Below are positions 55,148-64,000 of a stretch of 64,000 nucleotides of DNA, one piece after another; the first letter of the stretch is position 1; every line of letters begins with the position of its first letter. The stretch comes from Myxococcales bacterium (GTDB taxonomy: Bacteria; Myxococcota; UBA727; VGSZ01), in contig JAHFED010000012.1 of the NCBI GenBank assembly GCA_023248635.1, forward strand, positions 42,118-106,117, read 5' to 3'. The notes under the pieces were generated by a model. It saw only the letters and a list, made by a program, of their open reading frames with translations, had not been told where the DNA came from and ran no database searches. The position numbers were made by a program, and so were the translations under genes.

Positions 55148-55686
55148 GTCCGACCGGGCACGGCCGCGAAGCGCGCCCGGGTCAGCGCCACCATGGCCGC
55201 GAGCACGACGACGAGGGCGGCGGACAAGAGGCCGGCGGGATGGGACCAGAGGGCGCGACCCTCGGTGCCAGCGACGATGATGATGTGCCGTCCGTCGAGG
55301 GCTACGACGGCGGTGGCGGCCAAGGCACCCACCCAAATGGGCGCGCGCGCCCACTGCGGGCGATCGCGAGACGAGACGACGACGACGTGAAACATCCCCG
55401 TCACCGTGGTCAGCCCCGCACCCAGACCCACCAACAAGAGCAAGCCGAAGTGGAAACGCTCGTAGGCCACGCTGCCGTGGCCGATGAGGGCCCCGTGCAA
55501 GAACCACCCGCCCGAGTAGCGCAGCAACACCGCTCCGACGGGGGCGGTCACGAGGGCGACGGGCAGCAGCGTCAGCAGCAGCGACGGCCCCAACACTTCG
55601 CCTTCGGCGCGCATGCGCGGAAAGAGCACGAGCCCCATCACGGTGCCGTAGACCAGATGCAGAACCAAAAAGAGCGGCAGCGTCAT
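55144..55686 (-). CDS. Membrane protein of unknown function, coupled to tsaD
   Basis: The 180-residue protein has about five hydrophobic segments (about 4-22, 33-55, 78-100, 115-133, 148-170). No family was recognised. YERFHFGLLLLVGLGAGLTTVTGMFHVVVV and DGRHIIIVAGTEGRALW are its least hydrophobic parts. Its stop overlaps the tsaD start, so the two are co-translated, which may reflect gene packing and not shared function. Confidence 0.7.
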   Translation of the reverse strand: MTLPLFLVLHLVYGTVMGLVLFPRMRAEGEVLGPSLLLTLLPVALVTAPVGAVLLRYSGGWFLHGALIGHGSVAYERFHFGLLLLVGLGAGLTTVTGMFHVVVVSSRDRPQWARAPIWVGALAATAVVALDGRHIIIVAGTEGRALWSHPAGLLSAALVVVLAAMVALTRARFAAVPGRT

Positions 55687-55809
55687 GCTTGGCCCATCAA
55701 GAAGCAGTCGGAAGGTCCCTGGCGACGACCTCGATCGTCGTCGCCGCAGGCCTAGATGCTTTTCTCAGCCCCGTCATCGCCTTCCGTCAGCTCAGCACCT
55801 CGAGCGGGA

Positions 55810-58800
55810 TCAGCTCCGCCGACGGCGCCTCACCAGGGTCAACAACACCAGCGCGAGAGGCGTGGTTCCCGAGCCCCCCGAGCAACCAGGGCAACCGCTT
55901 GTGGGCGGCGCGCTGCCTGCGCTGACCTCGGCATCGACGCCCTCGCCTTCGCCTTCGCCTTCGCCCTCGCCTTCGCCCTCGCCTTCCCCTTCGCCGTCGA
56001 CCTCTTCGCCTTCGCCTTCGCCTTCGCCTTCGACCTCCGCGCCTTCGCCTTCGCCGCCGCCGTCGTCTTGGTCATCCAGGTAGTCGGGAACGCCATCGCC
56101 GTCGCCGTCACCGGTGCCTTCATCGACGTCGGGGACACCGTCGTCGTCGCTGTCGGTGTCGATGGAATCGGGAACGCCGTCGCCGTCGGCGTCGCCCCTG
56201 CCTTCGTCGACGTCGGGGATGCCGTCGTTGTCGCTGTCGGTGTCGAGGTAGTCGGGGATGCCATCGCCGTCGCTGTCGACCGGCACCGGGCCCAGACCCC
56301 GCTCGATGCGGGTCGGGAGGTCGTCGTTGTCGTCGTCGGGGTCGTTGGGGGACACGCGGCCGTCGCGGTCTGGGTCGAGGTCGAAGAGGGGCGGAGGCAC
56401 GATGCACGGTGCGCAATTCCCGCCGCAATCGACCCCCGTCTCGTCGCCGTCCCGCACGCCGGTGTCGCAGCTCGGCGAGAAGCGGGAGATCGAAAGCTCG
56501 AATTCGCCCTTCGCCGCGGCCCCGAAGCCGTCGACGAAGACGTAGTAGGTGGTGCCGGCCAGGGCCTCGATCTGGACTTCGGAGGCCAGCGGCGATTGAT
56601 GAGCAAAGGCGTCGTCGTTGCAGATGAGGTCGTCGTCGTCCGGCGCGCAGCGCGCCTTCACATAGAGCACGGAATCGAAGCTCGTGCCCGGGTTCACCAA
56701 GCTGATCGTCAGCGGGCCGCTGGCCGTCGGTGTCAGCGTGTAGGCGAGATCCTCGCCGCCCAGCGCTCCGCAGTCGCCATGGGAGTCGTCGCCGGCACCG
56801 GTCGTGTTTCCAAAGAAGGAGCCGGCGTTGATGAAGGCGGAGACGTCGCCGTCGACGATGCACTCGTCTCCGGGACAGGTTGCCGCGCACGATCCGCTGC
56901 AGTCGACGCCGTTTTCGCCGCCGTCCTGCTTGCCGTTGTGACAGCCGGTGGAGATCGCGATCTCGAATTCGCCGCTGGCGAAGAAGCCGTCGACGACGAC
57001 GAAATAGGTCGTGCCGGCCTCAGCTTGCAGATCGACCTCGGACGCTTCGTCGGGGCCGTCGTCGTTGCAGGCCAGCTCAATGTCCGCCGGCGCGCAACCG
57101 CTGCGAACGTAGAGCACCGAGTCGTAGAAGGTGCCGGCGTCGGTGAGCCTGATGGTCAGCGGACCGCTGGTGCGGGGGGTCAGCGTGTAGACGAGGTCGT
57201 CAGCGTCCTCGCCGCCGCAGCTGCCGCTCAGGTTGTTCCCCGCGCGAGCGGTGGTGCCCGAAAACGTGTCCCCGTCGATGAAGTCCGAGAGATCGCTCTC
57301 GACGGCGCAGAATCCGTCGCCGGGGGGTGGGTCGTCGATGCCCAGTCGTGGGTCGTCGCCGCCGGGGGGTGGCTCGTCGCCGCCCGGGGGGGGGTCGTCG
57401 CCGCCCGGTGGGGGGAGGGGGCCGTCGGGGCACGGTGGGCAGGTACCGCCGCAGTCGATGCCGCCGTTTTCGTCGCCGTCTTTCACACCATTTTCGCAAC
57501 TCGCGGGGGGGCTCGAGATGGTCAGCTCGAAGTCGCCGCTGCCGTCGTAGCCGTCGATGATGACGAAGTACGTCGTGCCCGCCTCCACCTGGAGCTGAAC
57601 CTCCGAGAGCCGCCCGAACACGTCGTCGTTGCAGGCGACGTCGCCGTCGCCGGGCGCGCAGCGGGTTCGCACGTAGAGCAGGGTGTCGTAGTTGGTGCCA
57701 GGGTTGACCAGGCTGATGGTCAGCAAGCCGCTGTGTGCTGGCGTCAGCGCGTAGGCGAGGTCCTCGACGTCGCCGCCGCCGCAGTCGCCCCGGTAGTCGT
57801 CTCCTGCACCCTCGGTCGTGCCAAAGAACGAGCCGGCGTCGATGAAGTCCGAAAGGTCGCCGTCGACGACGCAGAGGTCTTCAGGGCAGGTGGCCTCGCA
57901 GGGTCCGCTGCAGTCGACGCCGTTTTCGTCGCTGTCCTGCACGCCGTTGTGGCACCTCGGGGGAGAGCGAGAGATGGACATCTCGAACTCGCCTTGGCTG
58001 CCTCCAGCAGCGCTGGTACGTCCGTCGACGATGACGAAATAGGTCGTGCCCGCCTCGGCCTGGAAGTCGACTTCCGCCCCCGCATCCCCCAGCGCGTCGC
58101 TGTCGCAGGCCAGCTCGACGTCCCCGGGCAGGCATCCGCGCTGCACGTAGAGTAGGGCGTCGTAGTTGGTGGCCGGGTGGACCAGGCTGATGGTCAGCGG
58201 CCCCGTCCGTGTCGGCGTCAGCGCGTAGACGAGGTCCTCGGAGATCCCCCCGCCACAGTTGCCACCCATGTCGCTCCCGGCACCCGTGGTGTTGCCGAGA
58301 AAGGTGCCGGCCTCGATGAAGGCGGAGAGATCGCCGGCGATGTCGCCACAGAGGGGGAAACCCCCGCCGGCACCTCCGTCGCCCTCGCCCTCTCCCTCTC
58401 CCTCTCCCTCGCCCTCTCCTTCCCCTTCCCCTTCTCCTTCTCCTTCGCCTTCTCCTTCACCTTCACCTTCGCCTTCGCCTTCTCCTTCGCCTTCGCCCTC
58501 TCCTTCACCCTCACCCTCACCTTCCCCTTCCCCCTCGCCACGACACTGGGGTGGGCCGACGCCGCAGCGGATGCCGCCCACAAAAGGCACCGGACCACAG
58601 ATCTCTTCGCCGTCGTCGACGCCGTCGTCGTCGCTGTCCCTGTCGTGCGGGTCCGTGCCGATCACCACTTCGTCGCAATCGCAGACGCCGTCGCCATCGT
58701 CGTCGCATTCGGTCTTGCCGAACTCGCTGCAGCCGTCGCCGTTGATCTGGTTGCCATCGTCGCAAGCCTCGCCGCCGGGCGGACCCACACATCCGGCCGT

Positions 58801-59826
58801 CGTCGCGGATCCCTGGCATTGCCGCCCTTCGAGGTCGCCGTTGCCTTCCACGGGAACGCGGCAGTCGTGCACCAGGAATTCGAAGACGCCCGCCTGGCCC
58901 GGGCTCGTGTTGGTGAGCTGGGGCAAGTTGAGCAGTCGGGCGGTGCGCGAGATCGGGAGCTCAATGAAGTCAAGACCATCGCCAGCGTCAAAGCCCACCT
59001 GTGCGGCCGGTGAACCAAGACCAGTGAAATTCGTTCGAAAACGACAACCAGAGAGGCTGTCGCATCGCGTGTCAAAGAATCTGCTGTTTGTCCACTGTAT
59101 CTGTTTATAACGATAGATGATATCGTAGTCGCGTGAGCTGTCGACAGGCCTGAGCTCCAACTGGAAGGTGTTTCGCAGCTCCACGGGGCCCACGTTGTCG
59201 GCGCCCAAGCCACCGTTGAGGGCCTCGACCGTTTGCCAGGTGACGACGATGCCGCGCGGTCCGACGTCGTAGTAGACGCAGCTCTCGGGCGACAAAGCGG
59301 AGCAGCGTGGGGCACCCTTGCGACCAGGCGCGAGCCCCCTCGTGTCAATGTTCGCCCAAAAAGGTGCGATCATCGGCGCCGTTGCCGCCGAGTGCTGCGC
59401 CGCGTTGCACGTTTCTACCGTTCCGGTGGAAACAAATCCCCCAACGACGCCATCTTCGCCGAGGGGGACAGAGACAATATTTGTTGTACGAGTGCAGTGG
59501 ATGAAATTGCCATTGTCGTCGGTCGGTGGCTGGGCCATCGGATCCGCGAAGGTGACGCTGCCGTTGGAGTTGATGAAGAGCTCAAAGTAGGTCTGGCCGA
59601 AGAAGCAGAGTCCGTCGGGGAAGGCGGCGGTGATCGGAATGGCGGCCGTCGATCTGCCGAAGCCGGTTTGCGAGGAGGTGTTGTCGCCGCCGGTGGGCTC
59701 CAGAAAATTGCTGCCAAAGCCCAGAGGCCCGCCGAGGTCGCGGCGCAGCGTGGCACCGACGGGACTGCCCTGGGCGCCAAACGCGCCCAAGAGGAGGCAC
59801 AGGGCGACGATCCGGCGACTGAACAT
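55810..59826 (-). CDS. Large MYXO-CTERM surface protein with NIDO, TSP3 and PPC-like domains
   Basis: The 1,338-residue protein starts at ATG 59826 with a signal peptide ([14 protein letters not shown]). Domains in order: nidogen-like NIDO region (about 25-275), a DUF4215-type Cys repeat ([20 protein letters not shown]), a TSP3-like repeat, a Gly-Glu tract of about 52 residues, four PPC-like domains each ending in AGTTYF[V]..DG...GEFE and joined by [15 protein letters not shown]-type linkers, a TSP3 block ([13 protein letters not shown]), another Gly-Glu tract, and a C-terminal GCPGCSGG motif with a hydrophobic helix and RRRRRS. The last is a MYXO-CTERM-type sorting signal. A PPGGDD repeat lies in the linker after PPC 2. 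No catalytic domain is visible, so a structural or adhesive role is likely. Confidence 0.85.
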   Translation of the reverse strand: MFSRRIVALCLLLGAFGAQGSPVGATLRRDLGGPLGFGSNFLEPTGGDNTSSQTGFGRSTAAIPITAAFPDGLCFFGQTYFELFINSNGSVTFADPMAQPPTDDNGNFIHCTRTTNIVSVPLGEDGVVGGFVSTGTVETCNAAQHSAATAPMIAPFWANIDTRGLAPGRKGAPRCSALSPESCVYYDVGPRGIVVTWQTVEALNGGLGADNVGPVELRNTFQLELRPVDSSRDYDIIYRYKQIQWTNSRFFDTRCDSLSGCRFRTNFTGLGSPAAQVGFDAGDGLDFIELPISRTARLLNLPQLTNTSPGQAGVFEFLVHDCRVPVEGNGDLEGRQCQGSATTAGCVGPPGGEACDDGNQINGDGCSEFGKTECDDDGDGVCDCDEVVIGTDPHDRDSDDDGVDDGEEICGPVPFVGGIRCGVGPPQCRGEGEGEGEGEGEGEGEGEGEGEGEGEGEGEGEGEGEGEGEGEGEGEGEGEGEGDGGAGGGFPLCGDIAGDLSAFIEAGTFLGNTTGAGSDMGGNCGGGISEDLVYALTPTRTGPLTISLVHPATNYDALLYVQRGCLPGDVELACDSDALGDAGAEVDFQAEAGTTYFVIVDGRTSAAGGSQGEFEMSISRSPPRCHNGVQDSDENGVDCSGPCEATCPEDLCVVDGDLSDFIDAGSFFGTTEGAGDDYRGDCGGGDVEDLAYALTPAHSGLLTISLVNPGTNYDTLLYVRTRCAPGDGDVACNDDVFGRLSEVQLQVEAGTTYFVIIDGYDGSGDFELTISSPPASCENGVKDGDENGGIDCGGTCPPCPDGPLPPPGGDDPPPGGDEPPPGGDDPRLGIDDPPPGDGFCAVESDLSDFIDGDTFSGTTARAGNNLSGSCGGEDADDLVYTLTPRTSGPLTIRLTDAGTFYDSVLYVRSGCAPADIELACNDDGPDEASEVDLQAEAGTTYFVVVDGFFASGEFEIAISTGCHNGKQDGGENGVDCSGSCAATCPGDECIVDGDVSAFINAGSFFGNTTGAGDDSHGDCGALGGEDLAYTLTPTASGPLTISLVNPGTSFDSVLYVKARCAPDDDDLICNDDAFAHQSPLASEVQIEALAGTTYYVFVDGFGAAAKGEFELSISRFSPSCDTGVRDGDETGVDCGGNCAPCIVPPPLFDLDPDRDGRVSPNDPDDDNDDLPTRIERGLGPVPVDSDGDGIPDYLDTDSDNDGIPDVDEGRGDADGDGVPDSIDTDSDDDGVPDVDEGTGDGDGDGVPDYLDDQDDGGGEGEGAEVEGEGEGEGEEVDGEGEGEGEGEGEGEGEGEGVDAEVSAGSAPPTSGCPGCSGGSGTTPLALVLLTLVRRRRRS
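55939..56060. repeat. Second Gly-Glu codon tract
   Basis: Hexanucleotide-based repeats encode GE dipeptides interrupted by AEVE, EEVD and VDAE, just before the C-terminal sorting signal of the large surface protein. Slippage by six bases would keep frame and only change linker length. Confidence 0.75.
58381..58538. repeat. First Gly-Glu codon tract
   Basis: About 26 six-base units, pyrimidine-rich on the plus strand (CCCTCG, CCCTCT, CCTTCT and similar), encode (Gly-Glu)26 in the minus-strand surface protein. The strict purine/pyrimidine strand bias could favour non-B DNA. Confidence 0.85.
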
Positions 59827-60010
59827 GACCCACGTTAGGTGGCATCCCGGCGACGCGCCAAAGAGCGGCTGCCTGTCTCGATCTCTATGTAGGCCGGGGA
59901 AGGAGGCGCCGTCGCCGCAGCCCGAGGGCGCAGGGGTGACGACGACGGCGGCTGATCTGCTGAGCCAGGGACCGGCTTTCGCCCCCCGACGAATTGCGTA
60001 GCGTGGCGAC

Positions 60011-63000
60011 ATGCGCACGCACCGCCTGCCTCTCTCCATCTGCCTCGCCACCTCCTGCGTCGTCGGCTGCGTCGGCGCGACCAATCCTCTCGATCCCGCG
60101 GCGCCACCGGAGTTGCAGGCCTCAGGGACCCTGGTGGGTCAGGTGGTGCTCGAGGGTTTTGACTTCGATCAGCGCGTCATCAAGCTGGTGGCCCTCGACG
60201 ACCAGCGCAACGCGACCCAGATCGAAACGCTCGCCAGCACCGATGTGGCCCCCCCCGGCATCGACAACGCCGCCGGCGCCTTCCAAGCCCTGCTGCCGCC
60301 CGGCACCTATTCTTTGCGCTTCGACGCCAGCGTCAACGCCGTCGGCACCCACGCCGATCTCGAGCTGCGGGGCATCGTCATCCAGCCCGGTGGCAGCACC
60401 GACGTCGACGTCGCACCCGCTTTGTTGGCGCCCGAGGAGCTCGAGGGCTCCGTGCGCGTGAGCCTCGCCGGCGCCGGCCTGGGCAGCACCGTGCTGCTGC
60501 GCCTGGTCCCGGCCGACGGCAACCCGCTGACCACCAAGAGCCTGAGCACCGAAGGGTCGGGGGACGTCGTCATCGCGCAGGTTGCCGACGGTGACTACCG
60601 CCTGGTCGCGACCGGTGAAGGCTACGTGCCCGTGTCGTCGCCGGAGTTCTCCGTCGCCGGCGCCGAGGCCCAGGCCGGGACGCTGACGCTCACCACCCTC
60701 GGCAACTTCTTCGCGCTCGTCGACGACGACGACACCGCTCCCTTTCTCGCCCGGGCGCAGATCCAGCTGCAGACCGCAGCACTCGTGTTGCCGGCGGGGG
60801 TCTCGGCCCGTGCCTGCGTCGTCGTCGGCGACGACGCACCCCCGGCGCCGGCCCTCGATGACCCCTGCTTTGCGCCCATCGCCGCCGATGGCATCATCGA
60901 GGTCGATTTGGCCGCGGACGACGCTGCCGACGGGCCCCGCACCATCGCTGCCCAGCTCCTGCTCGACATCGCCCGCGACGACGGCGCGCAGGTCGTTCCC
61001 AGCCTGGTGACCACCCTCTCGGTCGTGCTCGATCAAAGCGCACCCGTGATTCTCGATGTCACCTGTCTGCAGTGCGGCGGTGCCGTCGACGGCGATCTGT
61101 ACACCGCGAGCTTGGCTCCCGAGCTGTTTCCCAGCGCAGCCGACGCAACCAGCACCGTGGTCGCCTTCACCATCGACGTCGACGGCGGCGGTGCCAGCGC
61201 TCCTTTTCCCGCCGGCGTGCCTTTCGCTGCACCACTGCTGTCGATCGGCCCTCACGAAGTGGCCGTGGTGGCGCTCGACGCTGCCGGCAACGCCTCCGCG
61301 CCCGCCACGCGCGCGATCACCGTCGACGCCACGGCCCCCAACGTGAGCGCCGACGTCGTGGGCGGCCCCTTCACCAACGCAGAGACTGTGGCCGTCGCCC
61401 TGCAAGACGACGAAGGCAGCGCACCCCCCGTCGCCATGCGCGCGGCCCTCGGCAGCACCGCAGGCTTGCCCTTGGTGCCTTTTGGACCCTTGGTTGCGGT
61501 CGCGCTGACGGGCGTGAGCGAAGGGCCCGCCAGCCTCAACGTCGACGTCGTGGACGCTGCTGGCAGCACCACCTCGATCCCGCTCACCATTACGGTCGAT
61601 CGCACCCTCCCCGCCAACCTCAGCGTCGTCCTCGCCGGGGGCGCGGGGGTGACGTCGTCGTCGACGGCGACCATCACCATCGCCGCTGCCGACGCCGCCC
61701 CGCTGCGCTACGCCCTCACCCTCTCGGGCCCCGCTGGCGATGAGCTGCGCGCGGGCTCGCTGCCCGACACGCCGAGCCCCTTCGCCCTCGCCCTGGATGG
61801 GACCTACACGCTGTCGGGCTCGGTGCAAGACGCGGCGGGCAACCGCGTCGACGTCACGCCCCGGAGCTTGGTTCGCGATGCCAACGCCCCCTGCGCGGGT
61901 GGGGCCGAGCTGCGCGTCCTCGACGTCGTCGTCGACGGCGGCGCGCTCTTTTCCCCACGCTCGGCGGTCGCTGTGGCCATCGCTTGCGACGAGGGTGACG
62001 CCTCACTCTTGCGCATCGGGTGCGGCGTCGATGCAGCTTTGGCGGCGGCGGTGCCCTTTTCGACAGCGGCCACTTGTGTGCTCGAGGAGGGCGCCAGCTC
62101 CATCACCGTCGACCTGCTCGACGGCGCCGGCAACGTCACCCGGGCCACCGCGCTGACGCCGTCCTTGGTCTTCGTCGATGCCCGAGCGCCCAGCACGCCG
62201 CGTTTTGCACCTGCTGCGGCCCCGGTGGTCGGCACCAATGAGTTGGTGCTCGATCCTCTCGTCGTCGTCTCCACAGACGCGGCGGGCTCCGGCTTCTCGT
62301 TGACGGGGCCCTATCGGGTGAGCGCCCCAGGATTTGACGACGAACAGCCCTGGGACGGCGTCAGCGGGCTGGTGGTGCCGCTGGTTGAGGGCGACAACGT
62401 CGTGCGGGTCAAAGCGGTGGATCGCGCGGGCAACGCCTCGAGCGAGGACTTCTTCGTGGTGCGCAGTGACCTCGACCGACCGGTGATCAGCTTCCTCGAC
62501 GCCGCCGCGGGCAACGGAGAGATCTCGATCGACTACGACTCCGACGACGACGACGTCCTCGGCTTCGAGGTCTTTTATGGCCCCATCGCGACCAGCAACG
62601 AGGCCGCGTTCACCGGCGCCAACGCCGACCAGGGCCAGAGTCCCGTCGACTTCGGCAACAACCGGGCCGCGCGCTTGACCGGCTTGCCGCGCGGAACCCC
62701 CGTGTTCGTCGCCGTCCGCGCCTACGACGACGTCGGCCCTGGGCCGCTGCTGACCTTCGCCGCGGCCGTCACGCCGAGCGAGTTGCCCCTGGCCACGATC
62801 GGGAACGTGAGCTTGCCCGGCTTCGCTCGCGCGGTCGCCTTCGCCGACGGCTTCGCCTTCGTCGTGCACGGGTGCCGCGGGACAGCAACCTGCCCCGAAG
62901 CCGGCGTCTCCAGCGTCGACATCAGCGATCCCACACAGCCTCGGGTCATCAGCACTTGCACGGGAGGAGGCGGCGCCATCGGAGCGGTGGCCTCAGACAT

Positions 63001-64000
63001 CGAAGTGATGGGCGATCTCGCCTACGTCGCCGACGGCCAGAACATCGACATCGTCGACATCTCTGACCCTTCTGCCCTCTCGTGCTCCAGCTTCTCCACC
63101 GCCCCCGATGGGGTGTTTGCCGGCGTCGACGTCGACTTCAACGTCGCCATCGACATCACGCCGGGAGTGCTCTACGTCGCCGCCGAGCGCGAGGGCCTCT
63201 TGCTCTACTCCTTGGCCAACCCTGTGGCGCCGACCTTTCTGGGTCGTCACAATCCTGCTGGCGATGGCGATCCGGCAAACCTCACCGATGCCAATCGTCC
63301 CTACCGCGAGCGTGGTCGCGCGGTGTGCGTGACGGCCCAAGGGGGCTTCGCCTATGTCTGCCGAGGGAACGCGCCTCCGGGAGACTCACGGCCCATCGAG
63401 ATCATCGACGTGCACAATCCCGCGAGCCCCGCCCGCGCCGGCACCGGAGCCATGCGCGGGTTCACGTCCTTGGACGCCGAGATCTTCGGCGATTCGCTCT
63501 TTTGGACCGAGGTGAACGGCGGACTGCTGGTGCACGACCTGCCCGGCAACGGCATCTCAGCCGACCACAGCGCGGCCGATGCCCGCGCCATCTCCAGTGG
63601 CTCCATCGCCGACATCGCCGTCGACGGCGGCGTCCTCTACGCGCGACTGGAGAACCCCTTGCGTCTGCGCGCGGTCTCCATGGCCGCCGCCGATCCGGCC
63701 ACCAAAGCGATGGACACCCTCGGCGAAATCCCGGCCACCGACGTCGTCGAGGTCAACGTCTGCCAAAACAGCTTCATCGGCGACTCGAACATTGCCGCCT
63801 GTGCGGGCTCGCGCTTGATCGGCAACCCCAGCCGCCTCGCCCCCGCCGGCATCTACCTGCTCGAGGCCTCGCCCTCGCTGGGCCTGGTGGTGCACCGGGC
63901 GGCGCGGCCGGTGCGCGCCAATGAGGTGGCCCATCTGCAGATTCCAGGCTTCGGCGGCGAAGGCCAGGTCGGCGGCAAAGGCATGGCCCTTTATGGTCCA
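60011..64000 (+). CDS. Lipoprotein with Ig-like and LVIVD repeats, cut by right edge
   Basis: An ATG at 60011 opens a frame of 1,330 codons that is still open at 64,000. The signal ends in a lipobox (ATSCVVGC). The protein has a carboxypeptidase-regulatory-like start ([22 protein letters not shown]), then Ig-like modules each ending DAAGN...VD.TAP (for example [16 protein letters not shown]), a fibronectin-like part (about 815-920), and LVIVD beta-propeller repeats from about 930 on ([47 protein letters not shown]). It is likely an outer-membrane surface protein. The 184-base gap to the divergent large surface protein should hold both promoters. Confidence 0.85.
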   Translation, partial: MRTHRLPLSICLATSCVVGCVGATNPLDPAAPPELQASGTLVGQVVLEGFDFDQRVIKLVALDDQRNATQIETLASTDVAPPGIDNAAGAFQALLPPGTYSLRFDASVNAVGTHADLELRGIVIQPGGSTDVDVAPALLAPEELEGSVRVSLAGAGLGSTVLLRLVPADGNPLTTKSLSTEGSGDVVIAQVADGDYRLVATGEGYVPVSSPEFSVAGAEAQAGTLTLTTLGNFFALVDDDDTAPFLARAQIQLQTAALVLPAGVSARACVVVGDDAPPAPALDDPCFAPIAADGIIEVDLAADDAADGPRTIAAQLLLDIARDDGAQVVPSLVTTLSVVLDQSAPVILDVTCLQCGGAVDGDLYTASLAPELFPSAADATSTVVAFTIDVDGGGASAPFPAGVPFAAPLLSIGPHEVAVVALDAAGNASAPATRAITVDATAPNVSADVVGGPFTNAETVAVALQDDEGSAPPVAMRAALGSTAGLPLVPFGPLVAVALTGVSEGPASLNVDVVDAAGSTTSIPLTITVDRTLPANLSVVLAGGAGVTSSSTATITIAAADAAPLRYALTLSGPAGDELRAGSLPDTPSPFALALDGTYTLSGSVQDAAGNRVDVTPRSLVRDANAPCAGGAELRVLDVVVDGGALFSPRSAVAVAIACDEGDASLLRIGCGVDAALAAAVPFSTAATCVLEEGASSITVDLLDGAGNVTRATALTPSLVFVDARAPSTPRFAPAAAPVVGTNELVLDPLVVVSTDAAGSGFSLTGPYRVSAPGFDDEQPWDGVSGLVVPLVEGDNVVRVKAVDRAGNASSEDFFVVRSDLDRPVISFLDAAAGNGEISIDYDSDDDDVLGFEVFYGPIATSNEAAFTGANADQGQSPVDFGNNRAARLTGLPRGTPVFVAVRAYDDVGPGPLLTFAAAVTPSELPLATIGNVSLPGFARAVAFADGFAFVVHGCRGTATCPEAGVSSVDISDPTQPRVISTCTGGGGAIGAVASDIEVMGDLAYVADGQNIDIVDISDPSALSCSSFSTAPDGVFAGVDVDFNVAIDITPGVLYVAAEREGLLLYSLANPVAPTFLGRHNPAGDGDPANLTDANRPYRERGRAVCVTAQGGFAYVCRGNAPPGDSRPIEIIDVHNPASPARAGTGAMRGFTSLDAEIFGDSLFWTEVNGGLLVHDLPGNGISADHSAADARAISSGSIADIAVDGGVLYARLENPLRLRAVSMAAADPATKAMDTLGEIPATDVVEVNVCQNSFIGDSNIAACAGSRLIGNPSRLAPAGIYLLEASPSLGLVVHRAARPVRANEVAHLQIPGFGGEGQVGGKGMALYGP

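Noticed and set aside
55756-58155. Plus-strand 799-codon open frame
   Set aside because: It is the complement of the TSP3 and PPC-coding minus-strand gene; its Val/Ala/Phe-rich repeats are an artefact of Asp/Gly/Glu codons.
58259-59110. Plus-strand Ser-Pro repeat protein
   Set aside because: The (Ser-Pro)n run is the reverse complement of the (Gly-Glu)n tract of the surface protein.
60122-61828. Minus-strand 568-codon open frame
   Set aside because: It is opposite the large plus-strand lipoprotein, which has a lipobox and recognised repeats; the minus translation has no domain.

Overview
The window is GC-rich DNA from what looks like a Myxococcota-type (former deltaproteobacterial) bacterium. 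The evidence is a C-terminal tripartite MYXO-CTERM-like sorting signal on a 1,338-residue surface protein, Gly-Glu repeat linkers, thrombospondin type 3 repeats, many lipoproteins with clear lipoboxes, a Hanks-type kinase with an AgmX-like C-terminus, and a GAF-GAF-PAS-cyclase. No rRNA, tRNA, transposase, integrase or CRISPR array was seen.

Left third (1-25,310): one long minus-strand operon, read right to left, with many 4-base start/stop overlaps. It opens with an SLBB-type outer-membrane polysaccharide exporter and a Wzz-like chain-length protein. A pathway to activated pseudaminic acid follows: PseB, PseC, an aldo/keto reductase, an SpsF-type cytidylyltransferase, PseG and PseI. A WbpG-type amidotransferase with its own HisH/HisF pair would add an acetamidino group. 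Distal genes look like acyl tailoring: two unusual formyltransferase-like proteins (one fused to a GNAT domain), a tandem GNAT protein, an acyltransferase-3 membrane protein, an FkbH loading enzyme, a dedicated acyl carrier protein and a MaoC-SDR fusion. No glycosyltransferase, Wzx or Wzy is visible, so the locus continues elsewhere. A divergent hexapeptide acetyltransferase and a Wzi-like barrel protein flank it.

Middle (25,400-45,900): an ArsC-type arsenate reductase; a NAT/transglutaminase-like protein translationally coupled to a 47-residue acidic peptide; a coiled-coil protein with a GAF-GAF-PAS-cyclase; a BCP-like peroxiredoxin; a CASTOR/POLLUX-like channel; RtcB; a four-gene lipoprotein/DUF1501 operon; UvrA; a transmembrane Ser/Thr kinase; and an RMD1-family protein. 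A 59-bp tandem repeat and a nested hairpin lie between rtcB and the lipoprotein operon.

Right third (46,000-64,000): a beta-helix lipoprotein; a lipoprotein built from about eleven GGDD-Y repeats; YchF; TrmH; an array of 34-bp hairpin repeats directly upstream of a gene with isoprenoid-synthase-like Asp motifs; TsaD with a small membrane protein; the large MYXO-CTERM protein with Gly-Glu tracts; and a lipoprotein with Ig-like and LVIVD repeats that runs off the right edge.

The most unusual items are the acyl-tailored pseudaminate operon, the hairpin array with its downstream gene, the GGDD-repeat lipoprotein, and the NAT-like protein with its coupled peptide.
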